From NCBI GenBank assembly GCA_945883885.1, contig CAMCYM010000036.1:1-10367 (forward strand): a stretch of DNA of 10,367 bases. The letters run 5' to 3'. This stretch comes from Chryseobacterium gleum. Its GTDB lineage: Bacteria > Bacteroidota > Bacteroidia > Flavobacteriales_D > Sanyastnellaceae. Positions 1-7,662 of this stretch are shown piece after piece. Positions within the stretch are counted from its first letter, which is position 1, and every line of letters starts with the position of its first letter. The position numbers and the translations under genes are program-made. The notes under the pieces were generated by a model. The model saw nothing but the letters and a program-made list of their open reading frames with translations. It did not search any database and was not told where the DNA came from.

Positions 1-1
1 G

Positions 2-943
2 GAAGAACAGGTCAAGAAAGGCGTCAAGTTCACGCAGCGTATCCTCCAGAGCCTCGATTACCTCACGGTGAATCCGGACAACTGGTTGCGAGACGACGAG
101 AACAACGACCTCGTGGCGCGGTTGATCCACAACTACCACTTGAAGTACAACGACTTGCTCGGGGCCTACAAGCGCAAGAAGTTCCAAGTGACGGTGGGGG
201 ACGAGCTGCCGACTGGCATCGTGAAGTTGGCGAAGGTGTACGTCGCGAAGAAGCGCAAGCTGAAAGTGGGCGACAAGATGGCCGGACGTCACGGGAACAA
301 GGGCATCGTGGCGAAGATTGTTCGCCAGGAAGACATGCCGTTCCTGGAGGACGGAACTCCGGTGGACATCGTGTTGAACCCGCTCGGGGTGCCTTCTCGT
401 ATGAATTTGGGCCAGATCTACGAAACGGTTCTGGGCTGGGCTGGGCAGAAGCTCGGTCGTACGTATGCAACGCCGATTTTCGACGGTGCTTCGTTGGAAG
501 AAATCACCGCGATTACGAATGAGGCCGGTGTGCCGGAGTGCGGAGTAACCTACCTGCACGATGGAGGAACCGGTGAGCGATTTGACCAGCCGGCGACGGT
601 GGGTGTAATCTACATGATCAAGCTGAGCCACATGGTCGATGACAAAATGCACGCCCGTTCGATCGGACCGTACTCGCTCATCACACAGCAGCCGCTGGGT
701 GGTAAGGCGCAATTCGGGGGCCAGCGTTTCGGAGAGATGGAGGTGTGGGCGCTCGAAGCGTTCGGGGCGGCAAACATCCTCCAGGAGATTTTGACGGTGA
801 AGTCCGACGACGTGATGGGCCGCGCGAAGGCCTACGAGGCCATCGTCAAAGGCGATGTCATGCCGACGCCGGGCATTCCCGAGTCGTTCAATGTGTTGCT
901 CCACGAACTCCGTGGATTGGGTCTTACCATTTCACTTGATTGA
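2..943 (+). CDS. rpoB: DNA-directed RNA polymerase subunit beta, C-terminal part (5' end outside window)
   Basis: This is the 3' part of rpoB, open from the left edge; about 313 residues are visible. RpoB is the beta subunit of RNA polymerase and forms half of the catalytic cleft. The fragment carries the active-centre block KVGDKMAGRHGNKG (near 263-304), whose lysines correspond to family residues that contact the nucleotide or RNA 3' end. It is followed by LEDGTPVDIVLNPLGVPSRMN and, near 594-762, the block ending KAQFGGQRFGEMEVWALEAFGAA, which clamps onto beta'. The protein ends HELRGLGLTISLD with stop TGA at 941-943. The first in-frame GTG (68) is internal, since the frame stays open upstream to the edge. 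rpoC follows after 17 bases, the usual rpoBC operon order. The rifampicin-resistance region is off-window. Identification is essentially certain. Confidence 0.98.
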   Translation, partial: EEQVKKGVKFTQRILQSLDYLTVNPDNWLRDDENNDLVARLIHNYHLKYNDLLGAYKRKKFQVTVGDELPTGIVKLAKVYVAKKRKLKVGDKMAGRHGNKGIVAKIVRQEDMPFLEDGTPVDIVLNPLGVPSRMNLGQIYETVLGWAGQKLGRTYATPIFDGASLEEITAITNEAGVPECGVTYLHDGGTGERFDQPATVGVIYMIKLSHMVDDKMHARSIGPYSLITQQPLGGKAQFGGQRFGEMEVWALEAFGAANILQEILTVKSDDVMGRAKAYEAIVKGDVMPTPGIPESFNVLLHELRGLGLTISLD

Positions 944-960
944 TTCACCGATAGCGAGCC

Positions 961-3900
961 ATGCAAGCAAATAAAACCCCCAAGCAGCTCTCCAGCGAGT
1001 TCAATACCATTACGATTTCGCTGGCGTCTCCTGAGGAAATTCTGAGCGATTCGTTCGGTGAGGTGCTGAAGCCGGAGACCATCAACTACCGGACCTACAA
1101 GCCGGAGCGCGATGGTCTGTTCTGCGAACGCATCTTCGGACCTGTCAAGGATTTCGAGTGCCATTGCGGCAAGTACAAGCGCATCCGTTACAAGGGCATC
1201 ATCTGCGACCGGTGCGGTGTGGAGGTGACCGAGAAGAAGGTGCGCCGCGAGCGGATGGGTCACATCCAACTCGTGGTGCCGGTGGCGCACATTTGGTACT
1301 TCAAGAGCCTTCCGAACAAGATCGGCTACTTGCTGGGCATGCCGTCGAAGCGGCTTGACCAAATCATCTACTACGAGCGCTACGTGGTCATCCAGCCCGG
1401 TATCGCGAAAGGCCCGACGGGCAACGCGCTGGAGATCTACGACTTCCTGACGGAGGAGGAATTCCTCGACGTGCTGGACACGTTGCCGAAGGAGAACCAG
1501 TACCTGGACGACCGCGACCCGAACAAGTTCATCGCGAAGATGGGTGCGGAGGCGCTGTACGACTTGTTGGCGAATTTGGATTTGGACGAGTTGTCCTACG
1601 ATTTGCGCAACCGCGCGAACATCGAAACGTCGCAGCAGCGGAAGACCGAAGCTCTGAAGCGGTTGCAAGTGGTGGAGGCGTTCCGGGAATCGAAGGGGCG
1701 GATCACGAACAAGCCGGAATGGATGGTGGTGAAGGTCGTCCCGGTGATTCCGCCGGAGCTGCGTCCGCTGGTTCCCTTGGATGGAGGCCGCTTTGCTACA
1801 TCCGACTTGAACGATTTGTACCGCCGGGTCATCATTCGGAACAACCGCCTCAAGCGTTTGGTCGAAATCAAAGCTCCGGAGGTGATTCTGCGCAACGAGA
1901 AGCGGATGCTGCAGGAAGCTGTGGACAGCTTGTTCGACAACAGCCGGAAGGCAAGTGCGGTGAAAACCGAGAGCAACCGTCCGCTCAAGTCGTTGTCGGA
2001 CAGCTTGAAAGGCAAGCAGGGCCGGTTCCGCCAGAACTTGCTCGGCAAGCGGGTGGACTATTCTGCACGTTCGGTCATCGTCGTAGGACCTGACTTGAAG
2101 TTGCACGAATGCGGCCTGCCGAAGAACATGGCGGCAGAGCTGTACAAGCCGTTCATCATCCGGAAGCTCATCGAGCGCGGCATCGTCAAGACGGTGAAGA
2201 GCGCGAAGAAGATCGTCGACACGAAGGATCCGGTGGTTTGGGACATCCTGGAGAACGTGATGAAGGGGCACCCGGTCCTGTTGAACCGGGCTCCGACGCT
2301 GCACCGTTTGGGCATCCAAGCCTTCCAGCCGAAGCTCATCGAGGGCAAGGCCATTCAGTTGCATCCGCTGTCCTGTACGGCCTTCAACGCCGACTTTGAC
2401 GGGGACCAAATGGCCGTCCACCTTCCGCTCGGAAGCGCGGCCATCCTCGAGGCGCAGCTGCTGATGCTCGCGTCGCACAACATCCTGAATCCCGCGAACG
2501 GCGCTCCCATTGCGGTCCCGTCGCAGGACATGGTCCTCGGGCTGTACTACATCACGAAAGTGCGGAAGTCGACGCCGGAGGTGCCCGTGAAGGGGGAAGG
2601 CATGGTGTGTTATTCGCCTGAAGAAGTGCGGATTGCCTACCAAGAAGGCCGCCTCGATCTGCACGCGACCATCAAGATGCGGTTCGCCGACATCGAGGGG
2701 AACACCTCGCTGATTGAAACGACCTGCGGCCGGGTGCTCTTCAACGAGTGCGTACCGCGGGAAGCCGGCTACATCAACGAGTTGCTCACGAAGAAGTCGC
2801 TGCGCGGGATCATCTCGCACGTGTTGAACACCACGAATGTTCCGCGGACGGCACAGTTCCTCGATGACATCAAGAACCTCGGCTTCTACATGGCCTTCAA
2901 GGGAGGTCTGTCGTTCAATTTGAACGATGTCATCATCCCGCCTGAGAAGGACAAGTTGGTTGCTGAAGCCACGGCCCAGGTGGCTGAAGTGATGGAGAAC
3001 TACAACATGGGTCTCATCACGAACAATGAGCGGTACAACCAAATCATTGACATCTGGACGCACACGAATTCCCGTCTGACGAACATCCTCATGGACCGCA
3101 TTGAATCCGACAAACAAGGATTCAACTCGATTTACATGATGATGCACAGTGGGGCGCGGGGTTCGAAGGAACAGATCCGTCAGCTGTCCGGGATGCGGGG
3201 CTTGATGGCGAAGCCGCAGAAGTCTTCGGCTTCGGGCGGTCAGGACATCATCGAGAACCCGATCCTTTCGAACTTCAAAGAAGGACTTTCCATCCTCGAG
3301 TACTTCATCTCGACGCACGGTGCGCGGAAAGGTCTTGCGGATACGGCACTGAAGACGGCCGACGCCGGTTACTTGACCCGTCGTTTGGTCGACGTGGCGC
3401 AGGACGTGATCATCACGGAGGAAGATTGTTTGTCGCTGCGTGGGGTCATCGCGACACCGCTGCGCCAGAACGACGAAATCGTGGAAGGCATCGGCGATCG
3501 GATCGAAGGCCGGGTCACAGTCAACGACATCGTGCATCCGCTTACGGGTGAGGTCATCGTTCCGGAAGGGGAGGAGATTGCGCCGCTGCTGGCCATCAAG
3601 GTGGAAGAAGCAGGGGTGGACGAAGTGGAGGTACGCTCGGTACTGACCTGCGAGTCTCCGCAAGGCGTGTGTGCGAAATGCTACGGTCGGAATTTGGCCA
3701 CGGCACGCATGGTCCAAGTGGGCGAAGCGGTGGGTGTCATCGCTGCCCAGTCCATCGGAGAACCAGGTACTCAGCTGACGTTGCGTACGTTCCACGTGGG
3801 TGGTACGGCATCGAAGATCTCCGACGAGAACGAAATCCGCGTGAAATTCGACGGGCTTGTCGAAATCGACGACCTGCGTGAAGTCACGCGTGTGAACCAA

Positions 3901-5226
3901 GATGGCGAGAAGGAAATCGTCGTGGTTTCGCGATCGGCAGAATTCAAGGTGCTCGATCCGGAGACCGGCGTGGCCTTGTCGACGACGGTGTTGCCGTACG
4001 GATCGGTGCTCCAGAAGTTCTCGGGCCAAAAAATCCTCAAGGGCGATTCCATCTGCTCGTGGGACCCGTACAACAACGTTATCATCAGCGAAGACGCGGG
4101 TACCATCAAGTTCGATGCCATCGAAGAAGGGGTTACCTACCGCGAAGAACTCGACGAACAAACGGGTTTCCGCGAAATTGTCATCACAGAATCAAAGGAC
4201 AAGCGGAAGAACCCCGCCTTGCTAGTGGTCGACAAGAAGGGAGAGGTGTTGCGCACGTACTCCGTTCCGGTCGGTGCCCACCTTGCGGTGCGCAACGGGG
4301 ATGCGGTCAAGATCGGTGCCATCGTCTGCAAGATCCCGCGGATGGCGGGCAAGTCGGGGGACATCACGGGAGGTCTGCCGCGCGTGACGGAGTTGTTCGA
4401 AGCCCGGAATCCCTCGAACCCGGCAGTGGTTTCCGAGGTGGACGGCATCGTGCGCTACGGCAAGATCAAGCGGGGCAACCGCGAGATCACGGTCGAATCG
4501 CGGACGGGGGACAAGTACAAGTATCTCGTGCCGTTGTCGAAGCACATCCTCGTCCAAGACAACGACTTCATCAAAGCAGGTTTGCCCTTGTCGGACGGTG
4601 CAATCACTCCGATTGACATCCTCGATATCCTCGGCCCCACGGCGGTGCAGGAGTACATCGTGAATGAGATCCAGGACGTGTACCGCCTCCAGGGTGTGAA
4701 AATCAACGACAAGCACTTCGAAGTGATTGTCCGTCAGATGATGAAGAAGGTGGTCATTGAGGATCCGGGCGATACGCGCTTCCTCGAGAAGCAATTTGCG
4801 GAGAAGGTGGATTTCATGGAGGAAAACGACCGCATCTACGGCATGGTCGTGATCACTGAGGTGGGCGACAGCGATGAGCTGCGCGCGGGCCAAATGATCA
4901 CCGCCCGCAAGCTGCGCGATGTAAACAGCTCGCTCCGCCGCCGGGACATGAAGCTCGCGGTAGGCCGCGACGCCATCCCCGCCACGGCCCGTCCGTTGCT
5001 CCAGGGCATCACGCGTGCGTCGCTGCAAACGAAGTCCTTCATCTCGGCAGCCTCCTTCCAGGAAACCACCAAGGTGCTGAACGAAGCAGCCATCGCAGGC
5101 AAGCAGGACTTCCTGCTCGGCCTGAAGGAAAACGTCATCGTAGGCCATTTGATTCCGGCCGGTACAGGGACGCGCAACTTCCACAAGAAGAAAGTGCTGA
5201 CCCGTTCGGAAGCGGAGACCATCTGA
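961..5226 (+). CDS. rpoC: DNA-directed RNA polymerase subunit beta'
   Basis: Complete 1421-residue beta' subunit, the catalytic partner of RpoB in RNA polymerase. An N-terminal zinc-binding site is visible at C67, C69, C82 and C85. The catalytic loop NADFDGDQ places the Mg-binding aspartates at D478, D480 and D482. A short Ser/Gly-rich insert (about 753-761) precedes the bridge-helix region (ISTHGARKGLADTALKTAD, from residue 783), a trait I associate with Bacteroidota. The second zinc site is C823, C897, C904 and C907. The trigger loop is LTLRTFHVGG, with R942 and H945 in the positions of the catalytic Arg and His. About 185 residues (949-1134) interrupt the trigger loop as in the E. coli SI3 insertion, before DITGGLPRV. 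The C-terminus keeps VYRLQGVKINDKH and the ISAASFQETT and GLKENVIVG motifs. The ATG at 961 lies 17 bases after rpoB with no clear Shine-Dalgarno sequence. It is co-transcribed with rpoB and ended by the hairpin at 5251-5293. Confidence 0.98.
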   Translation: MQANKTPKQLSSEFNTITISLASPEEILSDSFGEVLKPETINYRTYKPERDGLFCERIFGPVKDFECHCGKYKRIRYKGIICDRCGVEVTEKKVRRERMGHIQLVVPVAHIWYFKSLPNKIGYLLGMPSKRLDQIIYYERYVVIQPGIAKGPTGNALEIYDFLTEEEFLDVLDTLPKENQYLDDRDPNKFIAKMGAEALYDLLANLDLDELSYDLRNRANIETSQQRKTEALKRLQVVEAFRESKGRITNKPEWMVVKVVPVIPPELRPLVPLDGGRFATSDLNDLYRRVIIRNNRLKRLVEIKAPEVILRNEKRMLQEAVDSLFDNSRKASAVKTESNRPLKSLSDSLKGKQGRFRQNLLGKRVDYSARSVIVVGPDLKLHECGLPKNMAAELYKPFIIRKLIERGIVKTVKSAKKIVDTKDPVVWDILENVMKGHPVLLNRAPTLHRLGIQAFQPKLIEGKAIQLHPLSCTAFNADFDGDQMAVHLPLGSAAILEAQLLMLASHNILNPANGAPIAVPSQDMVLGLYYITKVRKSTPEVPVKGEGMVCYSPEEVRIAYQEGRLDLHATIKMRFADIEGNTSLIETTCGRVLFNECVPREAGYINELLTKKSLRGIISHVLNTTNVPRTAQFLDDIKNLGFYMAFKGGLSFNLNDVIIPPEKDKLVAEATAQVAEVMENYNMGLITNNERYNQIIDIWTHTNSRLTNILMDRIESDKQGFNSIYMMMHSGARGSKEQIRQLSGMRGLMAKPQKSSASGGQDIIENPILSNFKEGLSILEYFISTHGARKGLADTALKTADAGYLTRRLVDVAQDVIITEEDCLSLRGVIATPLRQNDEIVEGIGDRIEGRVTVNDIVHPLTGEVIVPEGEEIAPLLAIKVEEAGVDEVEVRSVLTCESPQGVCAKCYGRNLATARMVQVGEAVGVIAAQSIGEPGTQLTLRTFHVGGTASKISDENEIRVKFDGLVEIDDLREVTRVNQDGEKEIVVVSRSAEFKVLDPETGVALSTTVLPYGSVLQKFSGQKILKGDSICSWDPYNNVIISEDAGTIKFDAIEEGVTYREELDEQTGFREIVITESKDKRKNPALLVVDKKGEVLRTYSVPVGAHLAVRNGDAVKIGAIVCKIPRMAGKSGDITGGLPRVTELFEARNPSNPAVVSEVDGIVRYGKIKRGNREITVESRTGDKYKYLVPLSKHILVQDNDFIKAGLPLSDGAITPIDILDILGPTAVQEYIVNEIQDVYRLQGVKINDKHFEVIVRQMMKKVVIEDPGDTRFLEKQFAEKVDFMEENDRIYGMVVITEVGDSDELRAGQMITARKLRDVNSSLRRRDMKLAVGRDAIPATARPLLQGITRASLQTKSFISAASFQETTKVLNEAAIAGKQDFLLGLKENVIVGHLIPAGTGTRNFHKKKVLTRSEAETI

Positions 5227-5250
5227 GCGCCGACGGCACTCGTATAAGGC

Positions 5251-5293
5251 AAAACCGCCCGGTGCCCTCTTCGGAGGGACGCCGGGCGGTTTT
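5251..5293. terminator. Strong hairpin terminator between rpoC and the convergent 495-residue gene
   Basis: A near-perfect inverted repeat: 14 pairs (including one T-G wobble), a single bulged A at 5279, then five more pairs closed by a TTCG tetraloop (5270-5273) on a C-G pair, a highly stable loop type. The stem starts with AAAA (5251-5254) and ends with TTTT (5290-5293), so transcripts from either strand end in a short U run. It sits 24 bases after the rpoC stop and 33 bases beyond the stop of the minus-strand gene. It therefore probably terminates both convergent units. The U run is short, so efficiency depends mainly on the stem. The flanking spacer (5227-5250 and 5294-5326) holds nothing else I can support. 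Confidence 0.9.
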
Positions 5294-5326
5294 CCGTTTC
5301 AGCGGGGGAGGACGGAGCCGAATCGT

Positions 5327-6814
5327 TCAGGACTTGCCGCCGATGGCTTTCGCCGCAGCTTCAGCCGGGTCGTCCACGCGGTCGGGGTCTGCCGAAGCCG
5401 GCAGGCCACAGTAACCGAACAGGCACTTCTCTTTGATGACTGTATCGACGAAATCTGGAACCAGGTTTTCCCAGCCGGAATCGCCGGCCTTGATGCGCGA
5501 GAGCGCGTCTTTGCTGAAAATGCTCAGGAGGGCAGGGTCGTAATCCTCGAGGTCCACCACCTTCTTGTTGTGGATGAGGTAGTCGTAGAGCGGCTTGAGG
5601 CGGGGGTGGATGGGAAGTGTCGTGGTGTCCATGATCGCCCCGGTCTGCTCGTCCTTCCACGGGTAGAGGTAGATCTTCAGGTCGCGGGAGAAGAGGATGC
5701 CGAAGGCTTCGAGGATGCCGCCGTTGAGGTGCCGGTAGTGGCGCTCGTCGAAGACTTCGGCGAGGGAACCGGCGCCCATGATGAGGCCCATGCGCTTCGT
5801 GGAGTGGCGGGAGAAGAATTCGACGAGTTTGTAGTACTTCTGGTAGTTCGAGATGATGACCGTTTGGCCGATCGAGCAGAGGATGTCGGCGCGGTCGAGG
5901 AAATCCTGCTCGTCGATGTCGCCTTCAGCGGAGAGGTTGTTCAGCGTGATTTCGAACAGCACCTGGATGTTGCGCTCCTCGACGCGCGCCTCTTGTCGGA
6001 AGCGGGCGAGGCCCTTTGCGATCATGTCGATGTTCACCTTCGTCACCGGCCGGAAGGAGCCGCGGATGGCGAGGATGTTCTTCTTGTAGAGGACGTCGGC
6101 GGCTTGCAGGTTCGTTCCATCGGGCGAGAAAATGACCGCGTCGGTCATGCCGTTTTTCACGAGTTGGAGCGAAATCAGGCGGTTGTCTACGCCGGCGAAA
6201 TCCGGGCCTTCGAATTGGATCATGTCGATTTCGACCTGATCGCGTTCGAGCTCGTCGTAGAGGGACAGGATGAGTTCCTTCGGCCGCTTGTGGAAAAAAA
6301 GGCAGCCGTAGATGAGGTTGACGCCGAGCTTGCCCGTGGTGTGCTGCTGCAGGAGCGCGTCTTGCTCGTGGAGGCGGGCGTGGAGCACGACGGTGCTCGG
6401 TTCGCGGTCGGGTGCGGTTTGGAACCGCAGCCCAAACCACCCGTGGCCCTGCACCGTCTTGTGGTAATTGATGGTCGCGACCGTGTTCGCAAATGCGAAG
6501 AAGTGCTTCGTGGCATGCTGGTCGCGGCTCAGCCGCTCTTCCATCAGCCCATACTCGTACTGCAGCATCTTGCGCAGCCGGCTCTCGCACACGTACCGCC
6601 CCTGGGCTTCCTTGCCGTAGATGGCATCGGAAAACTCCTTGTCGTAGGCCGAGATGGCCTTTGCAATGGTGCCCGAAGCACCGCCGGCGCGGAAGAAGTG
6701 CCGGACGACCTCCTGGCCGGCCCCGATTTCAGCGAACGTGCCGTAGATCTCCGGGGTCAAGTTGATCCGGAGGGCCTTTTGCTTCGAGGTGAGGATAACG
6801 CGGTTCTGCTCCAC
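5327..6814 (-). CDS. Conserved protein of unassigned function (495 residues)
   Basis: I recognise the sequence style as a conserved family but cannot assign a function. The protein appears soluble: I see no signal peptide and no membrane segments. Near the N-terminus is a striking Gly/Ala-rich block, YGTFAEIGAGQEVVRHFF followed by AGGASGTIAKAISAYD (residues 24-57), which looks like a ligand-binding or catalytic loop. Other conserved-looking stretches are FAFANTVATINYHK with GHGWFGLRFQ, GVNLIYGCLFFHKRP, and MGLIMGAGSLAEVF. Two cysteines lie close together near the end (CLFGYC), followed by an Ala/Asp-rich tail that looks disordered. The start is GTG at 6812-6814: the protein begins a few residues before the conserved-looking region, and a promoter-like octamer lies 4 bases upstream. 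Stop TGA is at 5327-5329. It is convergent with rpoC and divergent from the MBL operon, so it is probably transcribed alone. The coding call is secure; the function is open. Confidence 0.9.
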   Translation of the reverse strand: MEQNRVILTSKQKALRINLTPEIYGTFAEIGAGQEVVRHFFRAGGASGTIAKAISAYDKEFSDAIYGKEAQGRYVCESRLRKMLQYEYGLMEERLSRDQHATKHFFAFANTVATINYHKTVQGHGWFGLRFQTAPDREPSTVVLHARLHEQDALLQQHTTGKLGVNLIYGCLFFHKRPKELILSLYDELERDQVEIDMIQFEGPDFAGVDNRLISLQLVKNGMTDAVIFSPDGTNLQAADVLYKKNILAIRGSFRPVTKVNIDMIAKGLARFRQEARVEERNIQVLFEITLNNLSAEGDIDEQDFLDRADILCSIGQTVIISNYQKYYKLVEFFSRHSTKRMGLIMGAGSLAEVFDERHYRHLNGGILEAFGILFSRDLKIYLYPWKDEQTGAIMDTTTLPIHPRLKPLYDYLIHNKKVVDLEDYDPALLSIFSKDALSRIKAGDSGWENLVPDFVDTVIKEKCLFGYCGLPASADPDRVDDPAEAAAKAIGGKS

Positions 6815-6818
6815 GTGC

Positions 6819-6826
6819 CGAAGGTA
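6819..6826 (-). promoter_or_regulatory. Possible Bacteroidota -7 box (TACCTTCG) for the 495-residue gene
   Basis: Read on the minus strand, TACCTTCG matches the Bacteroidota housekeeping -7 consensus TAnnTTTG at five of six fixed positions. It ends 4 bases before the GTG start at 6814. In such promoters transcription starts a few bases after this box, so the mRNA would be leaderless or nearly so. That fits the absence of a Shine-Dalgarno sequence. I see no clear TTG -33 element at the expected distance. The call rests on the match and on the mirrored copy for the opposite gene. Confidence 0.5.
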
Positions 6827-6834
6827 CGAAGCCC

Positions 6835-6869
6835 TTGCGCGGGGAAGCCGGGCCGGGGGTGTACTTTCG
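6835..6869 (+). promoter_or_regulatory. Possible Bacteroidota promoter (TTG and TACTTTCG) for the MBL-acyltransferase-rarA operon
   Basis: The octamer TACTTTCG at 6862-6869 matches TAnnTTTG at five of six fixed positions and ends 4 bases before the ATG at 6874. A TTG at 6835-6837 could serve as the -33 element, though the 24-base gap is slightly longer than usual. A start point a few bases after the octamer would fall at or next to the ATG, giving a leaderless or nearly leaderless transcript. This supports 6874 over the upstream in-frame TTG codon at 6835, because translation from there would run through the promoter. Confidence 0.5.
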
Positions 6870-6873
6870 CGGC

Positions 6874-7662
6874 ATGCGGGTCGAGTTGACCTTTTTCGGC
6901 ACGGGTACCTCGCAGGGTGTCCCCGTCATCGGCTGCCGGTGCGCGGTGTGCTCCTCGAGGGATGCCCGCGACGTCCGGTTGCGCACGGCTGCGGGCTTTC
7001 GCTACGGGGAGGCTGCGGTGGCCATTGATGCGGGCCCGGACTTCCGGGCCCAAATGCTGCACGCCGGCTGGCGCCAACTCGACGGCATCGTCTTCACGCA
7101 CGAACACAAAGACCACACGGCCGGCCTCGACGATGTCCGCCCGTTCAACTACCTCCAAAATGGCCCGGTGGACATCTTCGCAACGGACCGCGTACAGCAG
7201 GCGCTGCGGCGCGAGTACGCCTATGTGTTCGATGCAGATCCGTATCCCGGAATTCCGAAGTTGAATTTGCGCGGAATCACCGAGGCGCCGTTCGAGGTGG
7301 CGGGCATGCCGTGGTGGCCGCTCCCGGTGCGGCATTTGAACCTTCCGGTGTTCGGGTTTCGCGTGGGCGGAATCGCGTACATCACGGATGCGAATGCCCT
7401 CGAGCCGTTGGCGTGGGAGCGGCTGGCGGGTGCAGAGGTTTTGGTGATCAACGCGCTGAGGCGCGACCCGCATCCGAGCCATTTCACCTTGGATGAAGCG
7501 GTGGCCGTGGCCCGCCGGGTGGGCGCGCGCGCGACCTACCTCACGCACCTCAGCCACCAAATGGGGTGCCACGCCGACCTCGAGCGCGAGCTGCCGGAAG
7601 GCGTGTTCGCGGCTTATGATGGCTTGACGGTGGTTTCTGAATCTGCAGGGCCCGGGGCATGA
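6874..7662 (+). CDS. PhnP-like metallo-beta-lactamase-fold metal-dependent hydrolase
   Basis: A 262-residue MBL-fold hydrolase of the PhnP-like group, whose characterised members are metal-dependent phosphodiesterases (E. coli PhnP cleaves a cyclic ribose phosphate). The N-terminus has GTGTSQGVPVIGC. C21, C23 and C26 match the cysteines that hold a structural zinc in PhnP. The metal-binding signature HEHKDH lies at 76-81. H154 (PVRHLNLP), D172 (ITDAN), and H225 or H228 (THLSH) are the likely remaining ligands. No signal peptide is seen, so it is probably cytoplasmic. No phosphonate (phn) genes are nearby, so a role in C-P lyase metabolism is unlikely and the substrate is unknown. The ATG at 6874 begins right at the first beta strand (MRVELTFFGTG). 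The upstream extension to 6835 is rejected because it encodes no family sequence and overlaps the promoter-like box. Its stop overlaps the next start (ATGA, 7659-7662). Confidence 0.93.
   Translation: MRVELTFFGTGTSQGVPVIGCRCAVCSSRDARDVRLRTAAGFRYGEAAVAIDAGPDFRAQMLHAGWRQLDGIVFTHEHKDHTAGLDDVRPFNYLQNGPVDIFATDRVQQALRREYAYVFDADPYPGIPKLNLRGITEAPFEVAGMPWWPLPVRHLNLPVFGFRVGGIAYITDANALEPLAWERLAGAEVLVINALRRDPHPSHFTLDEAVAVARRVGARATYLTHLSHQMGCHADLERELPEGVFAAYDGLTVVSESAGPGA

Noticed and set aside
3211..3246. Ser/Gly-rich insert before the RpoC bridge helix considered as a novel insertion.
   Set aside because: As far as I recall, similar short inserts are common in RpoC of Bacteroidota, so it is a lineage marker rather than a new feature.
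832..4161. A very long open frame (1109 codons) on the minus strand across rpoB/rpoC.
   Set aside because: It is antisense to essential, fully conserved genes. Its product is Arg/His/Leu-rich without recognisable motifs, as expected when a GC-biased third position keeps the opposite strand free of stops.
6835..6873. Upstream TTG start adding 13 residues to the MBL hydrolase.
   Set aside because: The extra residues are not family sequence and would place the start upstream of the promoter-like box; the ATG at 6874 fits the family N-terminus.
5570..6889. A 439-codon plus-strand open frame opposite the 495-residue gene.
   Set aside because: Its product is a Val/Glu/Asp/Leu-rich low-complexity shadow, whereas the minus frame gives a well-structured protein with promoter-like and start signals.
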